Origin: Gautieria morchelliformis
Lineage: Eukaryota; Basidiomycota; Agaricomycetes; Gomphales; Gomphaceae
Reading direction: 5' to 3'
Length of the DNA stretch: 64,000 nt
NCBI GenBank assembly: GCA_015179125.1
Contig: WHVA01000018.1
Span: 124,001-188,000 of the forward strand
Below are positions 23,611 to 35,000 of this stretch, piece after piece. Both the position numbers and the translations under genes were made by a program. Position 1 is the stretch's first letter. The number at the start of each line of letters is the position of its first letter. The notes beneath the pieces were generated by a model that saw only the letters and a list, made by a program, of their open reading frames with translations, searched no databases and had not been told where the DNA came from.

Positions 23611-25345
23611 GATTGGTCCCATCTACCCCACAGACGTCATCACCCCAGACAACGCCCGTTCCTGATCCACCTGAACAGGTGCCAGCTCCAAAGATTCGAC
23701 GGAGCTCATGTACCACTCAAAGGCCATATTATCGGAAACTGAATGATTTGGGCCGTACCGAGAAAGCTTACATAATGAAAGAAATCATTACAGAACCCGG
23801 GAATTACAGAGTGGTGGTATCACGTGATGTTGTGCCAATCTGGGAGAAAGCGATGGAAATTGAAATGGATCAACATAAGACACTAGGAACATGGGAATTA
23901 ACAGAAATACCACCTGGACAAGTTGCCATTGGTTGCGGATGGGTATACACTGCCAAAATGCAACCGGATGGACAATTCAATAAGGCCAAAGTGAGGGTTG
24001 TAGCTCAAGGGTTACACAAAGGCCAGGGATGGATTACTATGAAATAACATCACCCGTGGTCAAGTTCGATTATCTATATGTTTTATTAGCCATCGCAAAT
24101 ACACTCGATTGGGAAATCAAGATGATGGATTTCAAAGGCGCTTACCTCAATTCGACTATAGATGAAGAGATCTACATGCGCCAGCCCGACAGTTTTGATG
24201 ATGGGTCTGGACATGTTCTAAGAATACACAGGGCACTCTATGGACTCAAGCAATTGGGGCCAGCTTGGCACCAGCGCTTATGCAGATTACTACTCGATCT
24301 CGGCTTTCATCAAAGCACAGCCAATGAATGTGCCTATATCAGACAAGATAAGGACTCAATTGAAGTCATATCAGTACACGTGGATGACTTCGGATTATTT
24401 GCTGATTCCAAAGGAGGGATGGTTAAGCTCAAGGGGGAGCTTCATGGAAAATTCCCCATGACAGATTTAGGAGAAATGAAGAAAATCTTGGAATTAGGGT
24501 TGAGAGGAATAGGGAGGAGGGAACACTAACTATGTCCCAAGGACATTACATCAACGTCATACTCAATCGATTCAACATGGCGACAGCCCATTCCATATCT
24601 ACACCCCTACACAAGATGATCAACTCACAACACCTATGGACTCAACGGGTCCAACTACCGAAGTACCCTACGCTAAAGCAATTGGATCGCTGATGTATGC
24701 GGCACTCAGCACATGACCCAATTTGGCTTTTACTGTGCAGCACCTAAGTCAATTCACTACTACTTACGGAGCCGAGCACTGGACGGCAATCAAGCATGCG
24801 CTCAGGTACCTCAAAGGGTCAGGTGATGACGACATAACCTTCCAATGAGATGCTGGTCTTGAACTCGAGATATTCGTTGACTCAGACTATGCTAATAGAA
24901 ACGATGCACTGTCTATTAGTGGCTATGTAGCTATACTAGGAGGGGGAGCCATTGCATCGAGCTCGAAGAAGAAACGGGTAATCACGTTATCTACTATGGA
25001 AGCTGAATACATGGCACTTACTGAGGGCACTAAGCAACTGATCTGGCTAAGGCGCTTCATCGAGGAGCTAGGAATAGATCAAAATCAGCCTACATCACTT
25101 CAATCAGACAACTTAGGTGCCATCACACTATCACATGATGCAACATACCACGTGCATACTAAACACATCAACGTCACGTATCATTTCATCTGAGAGAAAG
25201 TGGCCTCTCATGAGGCAACACTTACATACGTACCAACAAAGGAGAACATAGTGGATATATTCATGAAGGGACTAGATCTACATCAACATAGGTATTTACT
25301 AGGGAGATTAGGATTTAGCAGAAGGGACTTCTCGCTGATGGGGAG
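23610..25345 (+). mobile_element. Fossil Copia family A 3' part joined to family B
   Basis: Starts in the linker before reverse transcriptase (TPQTSSPQTTPVPDPPEQ), nearly the same as the minus-strand linker at 1239-1556 of family A. Reverse transcriptase (MMDFKGAYLN, VDDFGLFADSK) and RNase H (EAEYMALTEG) follow, up to a polypurine tract just before the LTR at 25346. Because family B already supplied the beginning of reverse transcriptase, part of that domain is present twice, from two families. There are several breaks. Confidence 0.82.
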
Positions 25346-25505
25346 TGTTAGTAATCGGGATGGTGACATGGCCAAGGAAGAACCGGCACACACTTAGCTG
25401 GGAGTTTGAGAACGCTCTCAACTCCGGGATACTGGTGCACCAGCATGGCATCGGCACAGCATCAGCTTGAATGATTAGTAATATAAGAGCATCGTATTTA
25501 GTATA
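25346..25505 (+). repeat. Copia family A 3' LTR, left part
   Basis: Starts TGTTAGTAATCGGG after the purine-rich GGGGAG and follows the LTR at 4134 up to TATTTAGTATA. There it is cut by the Helitron array. The remaining part is at 40859-40939. Confidence 0.88.
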
Positions 25506-25551
25506 CTAGCCAATAGACCCGTGTTTCGCACCGGGTTAGTTAAGGTTAACA
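25506..25551 (-). mobile_element. 46-bp Helitron-like 3' tip of a different family
   Basis: Starts CTAGCCAATAGACCCG on the plus strand and contains a bulged hairpin CCCGTG/CACCGGG. It has the 3'-end design of a Helitron but a different sequence from the five family ends. It forms the true left border of the insertion in the LTR. Confidence 0.65.
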
Positions 25552-25811
25552 CTAGGTGGGTACCCGCACTTCGCGCGGGGGTTTAGGTCAAATGTATCAG
25601 TAAGGTCAAATGCATCGGTAAGGTCAAATGCATTGGGGTAAATAAAATGCATCATGTACAATATATCCTCTTCTCATGTTTCCCTTTATGTCATGTGCTC
25701 CCTGTGTGTATATCCTCAAAAGGTGTGATGATTATAAGCATTTTCACCATATTGGATGTTCATATATACCTATCATCTACTTCATAAAGGTCTGGGTCAT
25801 ACACCTCATTA

Positions 25812-26739
25812 TCAGCTGGGTTGCCCAAGGTGCAGGGATACCAACTTAACGGCCTTGAGGAGCTTTGATAAAGTGTTTCTGCGCTGCAACCTGCACTGCA
25901 GTTCTCCTAGTGCACCCAGTATGCATAGGGTGTTCCCTGGTGTGAAGTGTGCGTACACAGATGTGAACATGCAGACCTCCCTCTCTAAATCTGTGATGGT
26001 CATCGCAGAAACTCTAGACGTAAAAGTGGTAATGGTCTTGACTGAATCATAATATATTATAAGATTGTGCCTATTGTCATAATCCACAGGTTTCAAAGCT
26101 TTGAGAAGGCTTTCATCTCGAAGAACAGCAAAGTGGCTCCATTCCATGGTTGATGTGTCACTTTGGGAGTCACTGCACTGTCTTGGAATCATGCAGGAAT
26201 GCCATCAGGAAATCCACCATGAAAGGACTCATCAAAATGGAATCCATGCACACCAGACACATGTCAAAAGTGAACAGTTTACATGTTACATTCCAGTAGC
26301 AATTCCTTGCCCCTGTGCATTGTGAAATAGATCCAATAGTGACCTTGGGGATCCTTAATTTTGACAATGCTCTTATATCGATATTCCAGCTGATCCTCCG
26401 GTGAGAAACAATACCAAAATCAGAAATGGGGGAAGACCCAAAATGCAGTCGAATTTGATGTGCTCTGTCCCTTCCTTGGTTGTTGTTGAGTAAATCGCAA
26501 GCATGAGTCCCAAGGCAGACAGATGTGATGATAGGCAGGACATTTCCTTCTCTTGTGATGGTTGTCCTCAGTTTAATCTGCACAGCTACGGTTGGTGCTG
26601 TAGGCCACCTATCGCTCCCATCCAAGTTGCCTTCATTGATCGGTGTTCCAAGCTTGACAATAAAGGCAGGTGATCCATCAGGGAGTGGTGAATTGATCCC
26701 TTTGTATCTGAGTGCTGGGTGCCCCTCGCTCAGACTCAT
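25812..26739 (-). pseudogene. Captured gene fragment in Helitron unit 1
   Basis: Two minus-strand readings: 26739-26170 (contains HPALRYKGINSPLPDGSPAF and HFGSSPISDFGIVS) and 26192-25812 (contains ALKPVDYDNRHNLIIYYDS and VKTITTFTSRVSA). The stretch around HFGSSPISDFGIVS and the stretch ALKP.DYDNR.NLII recur in Helitron unit 5 at 38080-37753. The copies differ by small frame changes, so both have decayed. I do not recognise the protein. It could be a captured host gene or an accessory Helitron protein. Confidence 0.5.
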
Positions 26740-26849
26740 GTGAGCTAACCACTATACATGCCAGGACTGGATAGTACGAAGTCAGATCTATGCGATCTGT
26801 TTTGCCTGGTGACCAAAGAGGCGGTTGAACAGCTAATAACCTCAGTAGA

Positions 26850-27215
26850 TAGCATGTCCTCACACATAGCGTGGCCTCACATGTAGGAACTGCTAATAAC
26901 CTCAGTAGATAGCATGTCCTCACCCATAGCATGTCCTCACCCATAGTGTGTCCTCACCCATAGTGTGTCCTCACCCATAGCATGTCCTCACATGTAGCGT
27001 GTCCTGACATGTAGTATGTCCTCACACGTAGCGTGTCCTTGCACATAGCGTGTCCTCACACATACCCTATCCTCACCCGTAGCATGTCCTCACCCGTAGT
27101 GTGTCCTCACCCATGCCTAACCCATAGTCCTCACAGGTAGCATGTCCCCACAGGTAGTGTGTCCTCACACGTAACATGTCCTCACATGTAATGTGTCCCC
27201 ACACATAACGTGTCC
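26850..27215. repeat. 17-bp minisatellite (array a)
   Basis: About 20 units of a 17-bp repeat close to TAGCATGTCCTCACCCA, with variants GCGTGTCCTCACAC. A 40-bp piece containing CTAATAACCTCAGTAGA is itself duplicated at its left edge (26832 and 26889). Related arrays are at 29745-30520 and 38085-38440. Confidence 0.88.
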
Positions 27216-27229
27216 CTGATCATATCAGG

Positions 27230-27720
27230 GACATGTATCAGTATCTATTTTGTGACATATAAAATAGCAAAAGAAACCACATTTAAGCAGCTGTTGTCAT
27301 TAATTTTAGCAAAGTCAGGATAATTTATTGATATCTACCTTTTGAAAAAATGTCAAAAAAATGTACAGTACATTTAAGCTGAAGCTGGTATTAAGTTTAG
27401 CAAAGTCAGGATAATTCACTGAGATCTATATTTATATTTTGAAAACAGATAAAACAAAAACACACTACATTAAAACAGAAGTTGTTATTAACTTTAGCAA
27501 AGTCAGAATAAGTTATTGATATCTATTTGCGAAAAAATATCAAAAAAATGTACAGGATATTTAAGTTGGCTGTTATTAAGCTTAGGAAGTTAGATTTATT
27601 GATGTCTATTTGCGAAAAAATATCAAAAAAATGTACAGGATATTTAAGTTGGCTATTATTAAGGTTAGCAATTTGGTGTATTGATAGCTATTTGCGAAAA
27701 AATATCAAAAAATATACAGG
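27230..27720. repeat. AT-rich subterminal repeats of Helitron units (array a)
   Basis: About six degenerate units of roughly 80 bp, each with TTTAGCAAAGTCAGGATAA, TTGATATCTA and AAAATGTCAAAAAAATGTAC. The same design is seen at 30540-31140, 36835-37040 (partial) and 38450-38880, always on the 5' side of a unit. Confidence 0.82.
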
Positions 27721-28133
27721 ACATTGAAGCAGAAGCTGGTGTCAATTCACAGCCAAAGAAGCCCAGAGACACACAGAGCCACACAGAAAGACACCAAGAC
27801 CCCAGCCAAAGCAATAGTAAGCCCACCAGTACAGCCAGAACACAGGAGGACACCAGTGGGTAGTGCGGTTCTGCAGCATCGCTCTCTTTATACCAAGCGA
27901 AGGGTCGTGCATGGACCACCCTCGTGTATGGTTGTGAACCGGTCACGTGACCTGGAACGCTGCTGCGCTGTAGCTTGCGGCTGACCTAAACAGACCGGGC
28001 TCACGGCTGTGCCGCTCGCTCGTGATTGGACTGGTAAGTGGTGCTCGCTCGCAATTGGTCAGCTGACTAAGCTTACCAATCATGACATAAGCGACGCCCA
28101 CAACTACCCTGAACTGCGCATTTCACTTTTTGA

Positions 28134-29615
28134 CTAGGTGGATACCCGCGCTTCGCACAGGGGTGCAAGTCAAATGCCTCGTAAGGTCAAACACATCAGC
28201 AAGGTCAAACGCCTTGGGTAAATAAAACTTGGGATAAGTCAAACACATTCGGATAAGAAAATTTCTTTCAGATAAGTAAAACACATCTTATTGATTGAAA
28301 GTAACTCTAAGTAACACATCAAGGTAGGTAATGTTATGACCATGCTGCTTGACCAACTCTGGTACCTCCATGCCTCCTCTGGCTCAATTCCACAACGTCC
28401 ACACTTTGACCTTTTGATACCCTTGTTCTTTACTATTCACATACTTCCCCTTTTGACTCTATTCACTGGCCTTCCCTACTTGACCCTTAGCATAGCAAGT
28501 CTGGAGCATCAGGAGATCCATTTGTTCCACTATCAATGTTACGACTGTTCCGCTCAACCATCTCCGCCATATCCGCATATCCTCCGCACCACCTCTGCAC
28601 CACCTCCGCACCACCTCCGACTCTATTCTGCAACATCCGCACCATCCGCAACCCTCTACCTTGACCCTTGTGATTTCAGTACCCCTGGCCACCTCCAGAT
28701 ACCGGCCCCCGTGCTCAACCCTGAACACAGCAAGATACCATTTCCTTAATTCCGTTTCTTCCAATGCCTATTGTACTCACTTGCCTTGTTCTTTGCCATT
28801 GTACTTACCCTACCCTGCATCCCCCTTGTCATCCCATTGTTCCGCATTAGTTACTTGCCCCATATGTCTCTCAAATTCCCGCACTCTCCGGAATTTTCTT
28901 AGTACCATACCATTACCTGTTGCTTCAGCTCTTTGTATAAAACCCCCTCATGTATGTCTCCGTTTCTGCAATCAGATAATCGACTTTGATATGTGATTCC
29001 CTTCGCACTGTCTCTGCTAGTCTTGTCTCCCTCTGCTCTTGATCCCCTGTCCTCTGCCTCTTCTGCCTCCTCCGACCTTTGTTCTCCAACCCTCGAACCT
29101 CAACTCTCAGTACTCTGTTCCCGACTTCTGCCTTCTCTGATATCTGCAAGTCAATCCCAAAATACTTAGGATGGTAGTTCATCAGGGGTGCAACACATAA
29201 GTTGAAGCCGTTGTCCTTTCCAGTTCCAACCTCTGGGAATTCCGATACATAACAATCAATTAGACCCACATTCCCCTTGTTCTTTTGCCTATTGATTGTT
29301 CTTAGTTCTACCTGGCACCCCCTTGTAGTTCCTCTTGTTCTGTATTAGTTACTTACTCCATTTATCCTAGTTACTTTTGCTTGCACTGGAATTGCTTACC
29401 TCTACCTTCTGACATGTTGTCTCAGCTCTTTGTATAAAACCCAGTCATGTGTGCCTCTATTCTGCAATCAGATAATTGACTTTGATATGTGACTCCCTTT
29501 GCACTATTTCCTATTCTTACCACAGCAAGTACTTGCAAGGCCTCTGTCTCTCTGACCTCTGCCTTCCAACTCGATTTCTGATACCCAACTTAACTCGATT
29601 CATGAACCCTTACCT
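28134..29615 (-). mobile_element. Helitron unit 2 (no clear 5' end)
   Basis: The 3' end CTAGGTGGATACCCGCGC is on the left. The right side runs into the next unit's CTAG at 29616 without the usual 5' sequence, so the unit may be truncated at its 5' end. It contains a pyrimidine-rich stretch and a diverged tandem duplication of about 240 bp (28764-29010 and 29264-29504). A minus-strand ORF at 29269-28925 (114 residues, with LCVAPLMNYHPKYFGIDLQ) is unrecognised and may be captured. Confidence 0.65.
28764..29504. repeat. Tandem duplication with TATA-like boxes
   Basis: Two copies about 495 bp apart share CAGCTCTTTGTATAAAACCC, then CTGCAATCAGATAAT and GACTTTGATATGTGA. TATAAAA with following pyrimidine-rich sequence resembles a promoter core on the plus strand. 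Divergence is considerable, so the duplication is not recent. Confidence 0.6.
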
Positions 29616-29744
29616 CTAGGTGGATACCCATGCTTCACATGGGGGTGTAGGTCAAACACATTGGGTAAATCAAACTTGGGATAAGTAAAACACATCTCAT
29701 TGCAATTGAAAGTAGCTATAAGTAACACATCAAGATAGGTAATG

Positions 29745-30520
29745 TCTCTACACATGGCTGCATGTGCCCAAGTAGTGTGCATAGCATGTCCTCCATGCAT
29801 AGTGTGTCTTCACATGTAGTGTGTCCCCACATGTAGCATGTCCCCAAGTACAGTGTGCATGGCATGTCCCACATGCTATGACCCTGGTTTGTAGCATGTC
29901 CCCAAACATAGCGTGTCCCTAAATTATAGCATGTGTGTCCCCATGCATAGCGTGTCCACATGTGTAGCATGTCCCTACATGTAGTGTGTGTAGCATCTCC
30001 CTCAAGTATAGTGTGCAAAGTGTGTCCCCAATGCATAACATGTCCCCCAAGTATAGTGTGCATAGCATGTCCTTTGTTTTTAGTGTGTCCCCCAAGTATA
30101 GCATGTGTAGAATGTCCCTTGTTTGTAGTGTTTTCCCCTGTAGTGTGTCCCTTGTTTGTACCGTGTCCCCCAAGCATAGTGTGTCCCCACATATAGTGTG
30201 CACATCCCCATGCATAGCGTGCACCCATGCATAGCATGTGTGTCCCCATGCATAACATGCGTGTCTCCACGCATAACATGGGTGTCCCCAAGCATAGCGT
30301 GTGTGTCCCCATGCATAGCGTACATGTCCCCAAGCATAGGGTGCATGTCCCCACCCATACCATTCGTGTCTCCACGCATAACATGCGTGTCTCCACACAT
30401 AGCGTGCGTGTCCCCAAGCATAGCGTGCGTGTCCCCATGCATAGTGTGTGTAGCATGCCCCTCAAGTATAGCATGCGTAGCATGTCCCAATGGTATGTGT
30501 AGCATATCCCCAAGGGCCTC
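29745..30520. repeat. 17-20-bp minisatellite (array b)
   Basis: About 40 units around a core AGCATGTCCCCA or AGCGTGTGTGTCCCCATGC, more variable in length than in arrays a and c. It generates open readings of up to 268 codons on the minus strand and shorter ones on plus. These reflect the repeat and are not a gene. Confidence 0.88.
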
Positions 30521-30539
30521 AAAGTGAAGCAAGCAGAGG

Positions 30540-31140
30540 CTGTTATTACTTATTAACTTTTAGCAGCAAACTCAGGGACATGTATCAATATCTATTTTGT
30601 GACATATACACCCATAAATAAAATAGTCAAGGAAACCATATTTAAGCAGCTGCTGTCATTAATTTTAGCCAAGTCAGGATTATCTATTTTTTGAAAAAAC
30701 GTCACAAAAATGTCCAGTACATGTACGCTGAAGCTGTTATTAATTTTAGCAAAGTTAGGATTATCTATTTTGTGAAAAATGTCAAAAAAATGCACTGTAC
30801 ATTTAAGCTGGAGCTGTTGTCAATTTTCACAAAGTCAGGGTACAGTACATTGAAGCAGAAGCTGTTATTAATGCCCAGCCAAAGCCAGAGAAGCCCAGAG
30901 ACTGACAGAGAAACCCAGAGCCCAGCCAAAGCCATAGTAAGCCAGCCACCAGTATAGCCAGAGAGGAGTGGCTGGTAAGTGGCTTTACAGTAAATAAAAC
31001 AATAAACCAAACCACATTTAAAAGCAGAATCTATTGTCATTAATTTTAGAGGAAACTTATTGATGTCAATTTTCGAAAAAAACCTGAAAAATATTAATAT
31101 TAAAATACATTTTCTTCTGCAGTCTTTGGATGTTATTTAA
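30540..31140. repeat. AT-rich subterminal repeats (array b)
   Basis: Same roughly 80-bp design as 27230-27720 (AATTTTAGC.AAGTCAGGAT, TTTGTGAAAAATGTCAAAAAA). Confidence 0.78.
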
Positions 31141-31329
31141 ATTTATTTTTGAAAAAAATCACAAAAATATAATGCACATGTGACAATACTAGATGATGAC
31201 AAAAAAAGGAACCAATAAAATTACCAACACAAATAAAATAAAATACATGGCAATGCATTAAAAAAAAGATATTACCTACCAATAGAAAGCCAGCCAAGCC
31301 AATAGATAGACAGCCAGCCAGCTAAAGGA

Positions 31330-31430
31330 GGAGACAGCAGACAGAGCAGACAGCAGACAGAGCAAACAGCAGACAGCAGACAGCAGACAGCAGACAGCAG
31401 ACAGCAGATAGAGCAGACAGCAGAGAGAGG
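31330..31430. repeat. (ACAGCAG)n 7-bp tandem repeat
   Basis: About 13 units of ACAGCAG with interruptions by AGAGCAG. Confidence 0.9.
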
Positions 31431-32020
31431 AATCGCCGGTTGGGCAGGTTCCTGGCATTCCCTCCTTACCGTTCGGCCTTTATACCATGCGTGCGTGTCG
31501 TGCACGGACCACGCTCGCGTATGTGCGCTCTGGTTGCGAATGGGTCACGTGACCGCTGCGCAGCATTCTATGCTTGCGGCTGCACCGCTCGCCGCTGACC
31601 TAATTTGTAACGCAAATGGTCACGTGACCATGCTGCAGCGTTCTTGGCTCGCGGCTGCGCCGCTCGCATCCAATTGGCCAGCTGACTAAGGCTGACCTAA
31701 TATTTACATAATATTATTTGTCAGCAGTGCGCCCACAACCCACCGAGCCGCTTTCATATAGTGTAACTAGGTGGGTACCCGTGCTTCACATGGGGGTGTA
31801 GGTCAAACACCTCAGTAAGTCTAACACATTGGTAAGTCTAACATATCAGTAAGGTCAAGTACATTGGGGAAAATCAAAGTAATCAATTTCCATCAAGTAA
31901 AATGAAGTAAAACACATAAACCATATCAAGAGAAGTGGATATAACAAAATCAAGGAGCTCTAAGTAATACATCTTTATATACAATGTTGGTTGTGTCCAA
32001 ACCCTCCTCAAGCAAGACCT

Positions 32021-35000
32021 TCACTCTGTTCCAATTGGTCCCCTTGATACACCAACATACAACTGACCATGTCCAAACACTGGATATCTCAGGTCCAGCC
32101 CAACCGTTCCCAAAGGCTGTCCCTGAGACTTGTTGATAGTCATTGCAAATGCCAAACGCACTGGAAACTGCCTCCTTTGCAGCACAAATGGCAACTCTCC
32201 CTCTGATGGCTTAATGATGATCCTGGGGATGAAAGCAATATTGCCTGCACATGGACCTGAGATGATCCTGACCTCCAACACTCTAATGCTTATCCTCACC
32301 AACCGCAACCTTGTCCCATTGCATAGTCCTTGCTTCTGATCCAAATTGCGCAACAGCATCAGAGGCACTCCAGGCTTGACTTCCAAGCGAGCAGGAGGAA
32401 GACAGCCCATCTCTATGGAATTCAGATACTCCACAGGATACTGATCTGCATCGTCGGATTCTTCAATGGAATTTGCACAGTGCAAGACCTGAGCATCACC
32501 TGGAAACTCCCTAAACACCATGGAATTGATCTCATTGACCTCAGTGTTTCTGGCACAGAGGATGGCACACTCCAAAAAGTAATTGTCCTGGGCAGGGACT
32601 TGATTGCCAATGCCAGGGTATATTTCCTGGATCAGATCTTCAATTCCAGGGCCACACACCATGTGAGGAGGCAGTGAGAACGTATGATCTAGTGGGAGAT
32701 CCTTTCCCTGGCCCACATTCTGCAGCCATTCTGCAAACCTGGCTCTGTCAGGGTCATTTCTCACCCGCATGTTCTCTGTCAGATGGATGACCTTGATCTT
32801 TGGCCACAGATATGACTTCTGAAGGGTAGCTCCCACGATATCCTCTTTGGAGCCTTTAGGGACAATTGGGAGAGTCTGCTGAAAGTCACCTCCAAAGGCG
32901 ACTGTGATGCCACCAAAGGGTCTGTCAGGCTGGTCAAGGAAATCCCTCAGTGTCCTGTCAATGGCCTCTATGGCATGGTGATGCTGCATTGCAGCCTCAT
33001 CCCAGATGAGGAGACTGGCCTGTCTCAGCATGTCAGCCTTGTCAGAGTTCTTTTTGATGGAGGAGAAAGAGCGCTCATGGACAGGAATGGGAATTCCAAG
33101 CATTCTATGAGAAGTTGTACCCTTAGTGAGGATAAGTGCAGCCATTGCAGATGAGGCTACTGCAATCACAATGAGGCTCTCCGCTCTACAGGAGTGGATT
33201 AGAGTGTTCCATGTGAATGATTTCCCAGCACCACCTGAGCCAGTGACAAAAAACATTTGTCCATCAGGTTTCCCATGAGCATCTCTGGTCAGTGCCGACC
33301 GTAATATCTGATCATGCGCAGACCTTTGCCCCTCATTCAGCCTGGGAACCTCCTCATCAGCTATGTCCCTCTCTGCAACAGGGTCATAGTCCCTCTGCTC
33401 AGCTATGAACCTGTTTCCAATGAGGGCCTCCCACTCGCCTGCCACCCAAGGCATATCATCAAAGCTGCTCAAGGACATTCCACCCTGCTGGAGGATTTTA
33501 TCCAAGAGAAAGAGGCCAAAATCATAAACCTGATCGTCCTGTGGATCCTGCATACCATGTCTGATTTGGAGCTGATGTCTGAGATCATCACATATGTGCT
33601 CCCTGAAGCCATCCCATAATCTGCCGGGGCCCGATGGATTGCAATTGCCAAGGATGGTGGCAAAGAGATGTCTGAGCTGAGCACCTGTTTTCATGCCACT
33701 GGCTTCCTGGAGACACAACCTCAACTCCTGATCATCATCCAGAAGTCCCCTTGCACGACAGGCCTCCTTGTAAGTAGCATATTGTATGCCATCCACCGAC
33801 CTAAGCCCCTCAAAGGATCTAGCCCCCTTGACCACTGTGAGGAGAGTGCGCACAAAAAATCTCTCTCCTGATCTAGGGTTTGCAAAGTGAAGGCGACCGA
33901 TGCTAAATCTTCTTTGGCGTGGTGTCCATACCTTTTCCTGTGCTTGCCAGGTAAAATGCTCAGGAAACTCCACATAGAGCAGATCACATGCTTCAGGGTA
34001 GATATCATTGGCCTCAAAGTAAGCCATGAGCGGTGTCTTTTTCGCCTCAGCCCTTTCCAGGATGCTGTCCACATCCTGGTTGGGATCAAAGATGATTGTG
34101 TGATGGTCCTTTTCATGGACCGGCAGTGCCATGACTGCAGGCACCTGGGTGTGGATTTCCCGTTCCAGCAACCTCCAACAGGCCTCATGAGCACTGACAT
34201 AGCGAGCGTCCAGGTACTGCTTAATTTCATCCTGGGTGCGACCAAACTCCATGGTGGTCCGATCATGGCCCTTGTAGAGATACTTGTGGATATACTTGAT
34301 ACACCTCACATTGATGGTGAGTTCAGGGTTGATGTGACACCAGAATTTGAGCAAGAGCAGAGCAGAGTATGGCACAACCCATCTGTTGTCCAGCATGTCA
34401 CCTCTGACATTGTGCAGCCTTCCATCATTGCGATGACGATATTTTGGATATCCATCCTCATTCAGACTGGTTTCCTCACAGAATGGCTTTGGGAAGCCTT
34501 TCTTGCACTTGCCATTTTCCATGCAGGGTGCGTTTGGTTTCATTTGTCCACAGGGACCATGTGTCATCAGCTCACAGACCAACCGGTAGAGGACAGGATG
34601 AGTCTCTGGATCAGGGAACTCTGCCGAAATCATTGAATCCACCTCATGTGGATGTCTGATCTTGGAATCTCTTTCAAACCAGATAAGAATATGCATGTGT
34701 GGGAGTCCCCTTTTCTGGAATTCAATGGTGTGCACGCGAGCGACGGTTTCCCCAAAAATCTTTTCCTTGACGATCAAGTCAATGAGGTATTTCTTTTTGA
34801 GCTGGAACACCCGCGACACCAGGTCAGGTCTGTCCTGAGGAGTTTGTCCGGGCAACAATGCATCCAATACCTCCTGCCAGTTGGGATTGGCAGTCATGGT
34901 AATAAAGAGATCTGCCACACCATACTTCCTTGAAATGGCCAGAGAGTTCTGCAGGTTTTCCTGCATGTCCCGTGTCCCCCCCTGAAATGTGGCAGGCAGA

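Larger units (their letters stand above)
25552..28133 (-). mobile_element. Helitron unit 1 (non-autonomous, with captured gene pieces)
   Basis: The 3' end CTAGGTGGGTACCC with stem CCCGCAC/GCGCGGG is on the left, and the 5' end is at 28133 (reading TCAAAAAGTGAAATGCGC on the minus strand). Content from left: captured ORF pieces (25812-26739), a 17-bp minisatellite (26850-27215), AT-rich subterminal repeats (27230-27720), then a 5' block with TGGACCACCCTCG and GGTCACGTGACCTGG shared with the unit ending at 40858. No Rep/helicase. Confidence 0.8.
29616..31766 (-). mobile_element. Helitron unit 3 (non-autonomous)
   Basis: The 3' end CTAGGTGGATACCC with stem CCCATG/CATGGG is on the left, and the 5' side at 31766 follows CCCACAACCCACCGAG. 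Inside are a long minisatellite (29745-30520), AT-rich repeats (30540-31140) and a 7-bp microsatellite (31330-31430), followed by the GTCGTGCACGGACCACGC block also seen in other units. It has no coding region of its own. The minisatellite gives long but meaningless readings in several frames. Confidence 0.75.

Noticed and set aside
29716-30532. Long overlapping open readings on both strands (up to 268 codons) rich in Cys, Gly, His and Met
   Set aside because: They are translations of a stop-free minisatellite in several frames; unit lengths vary and break any one frame.
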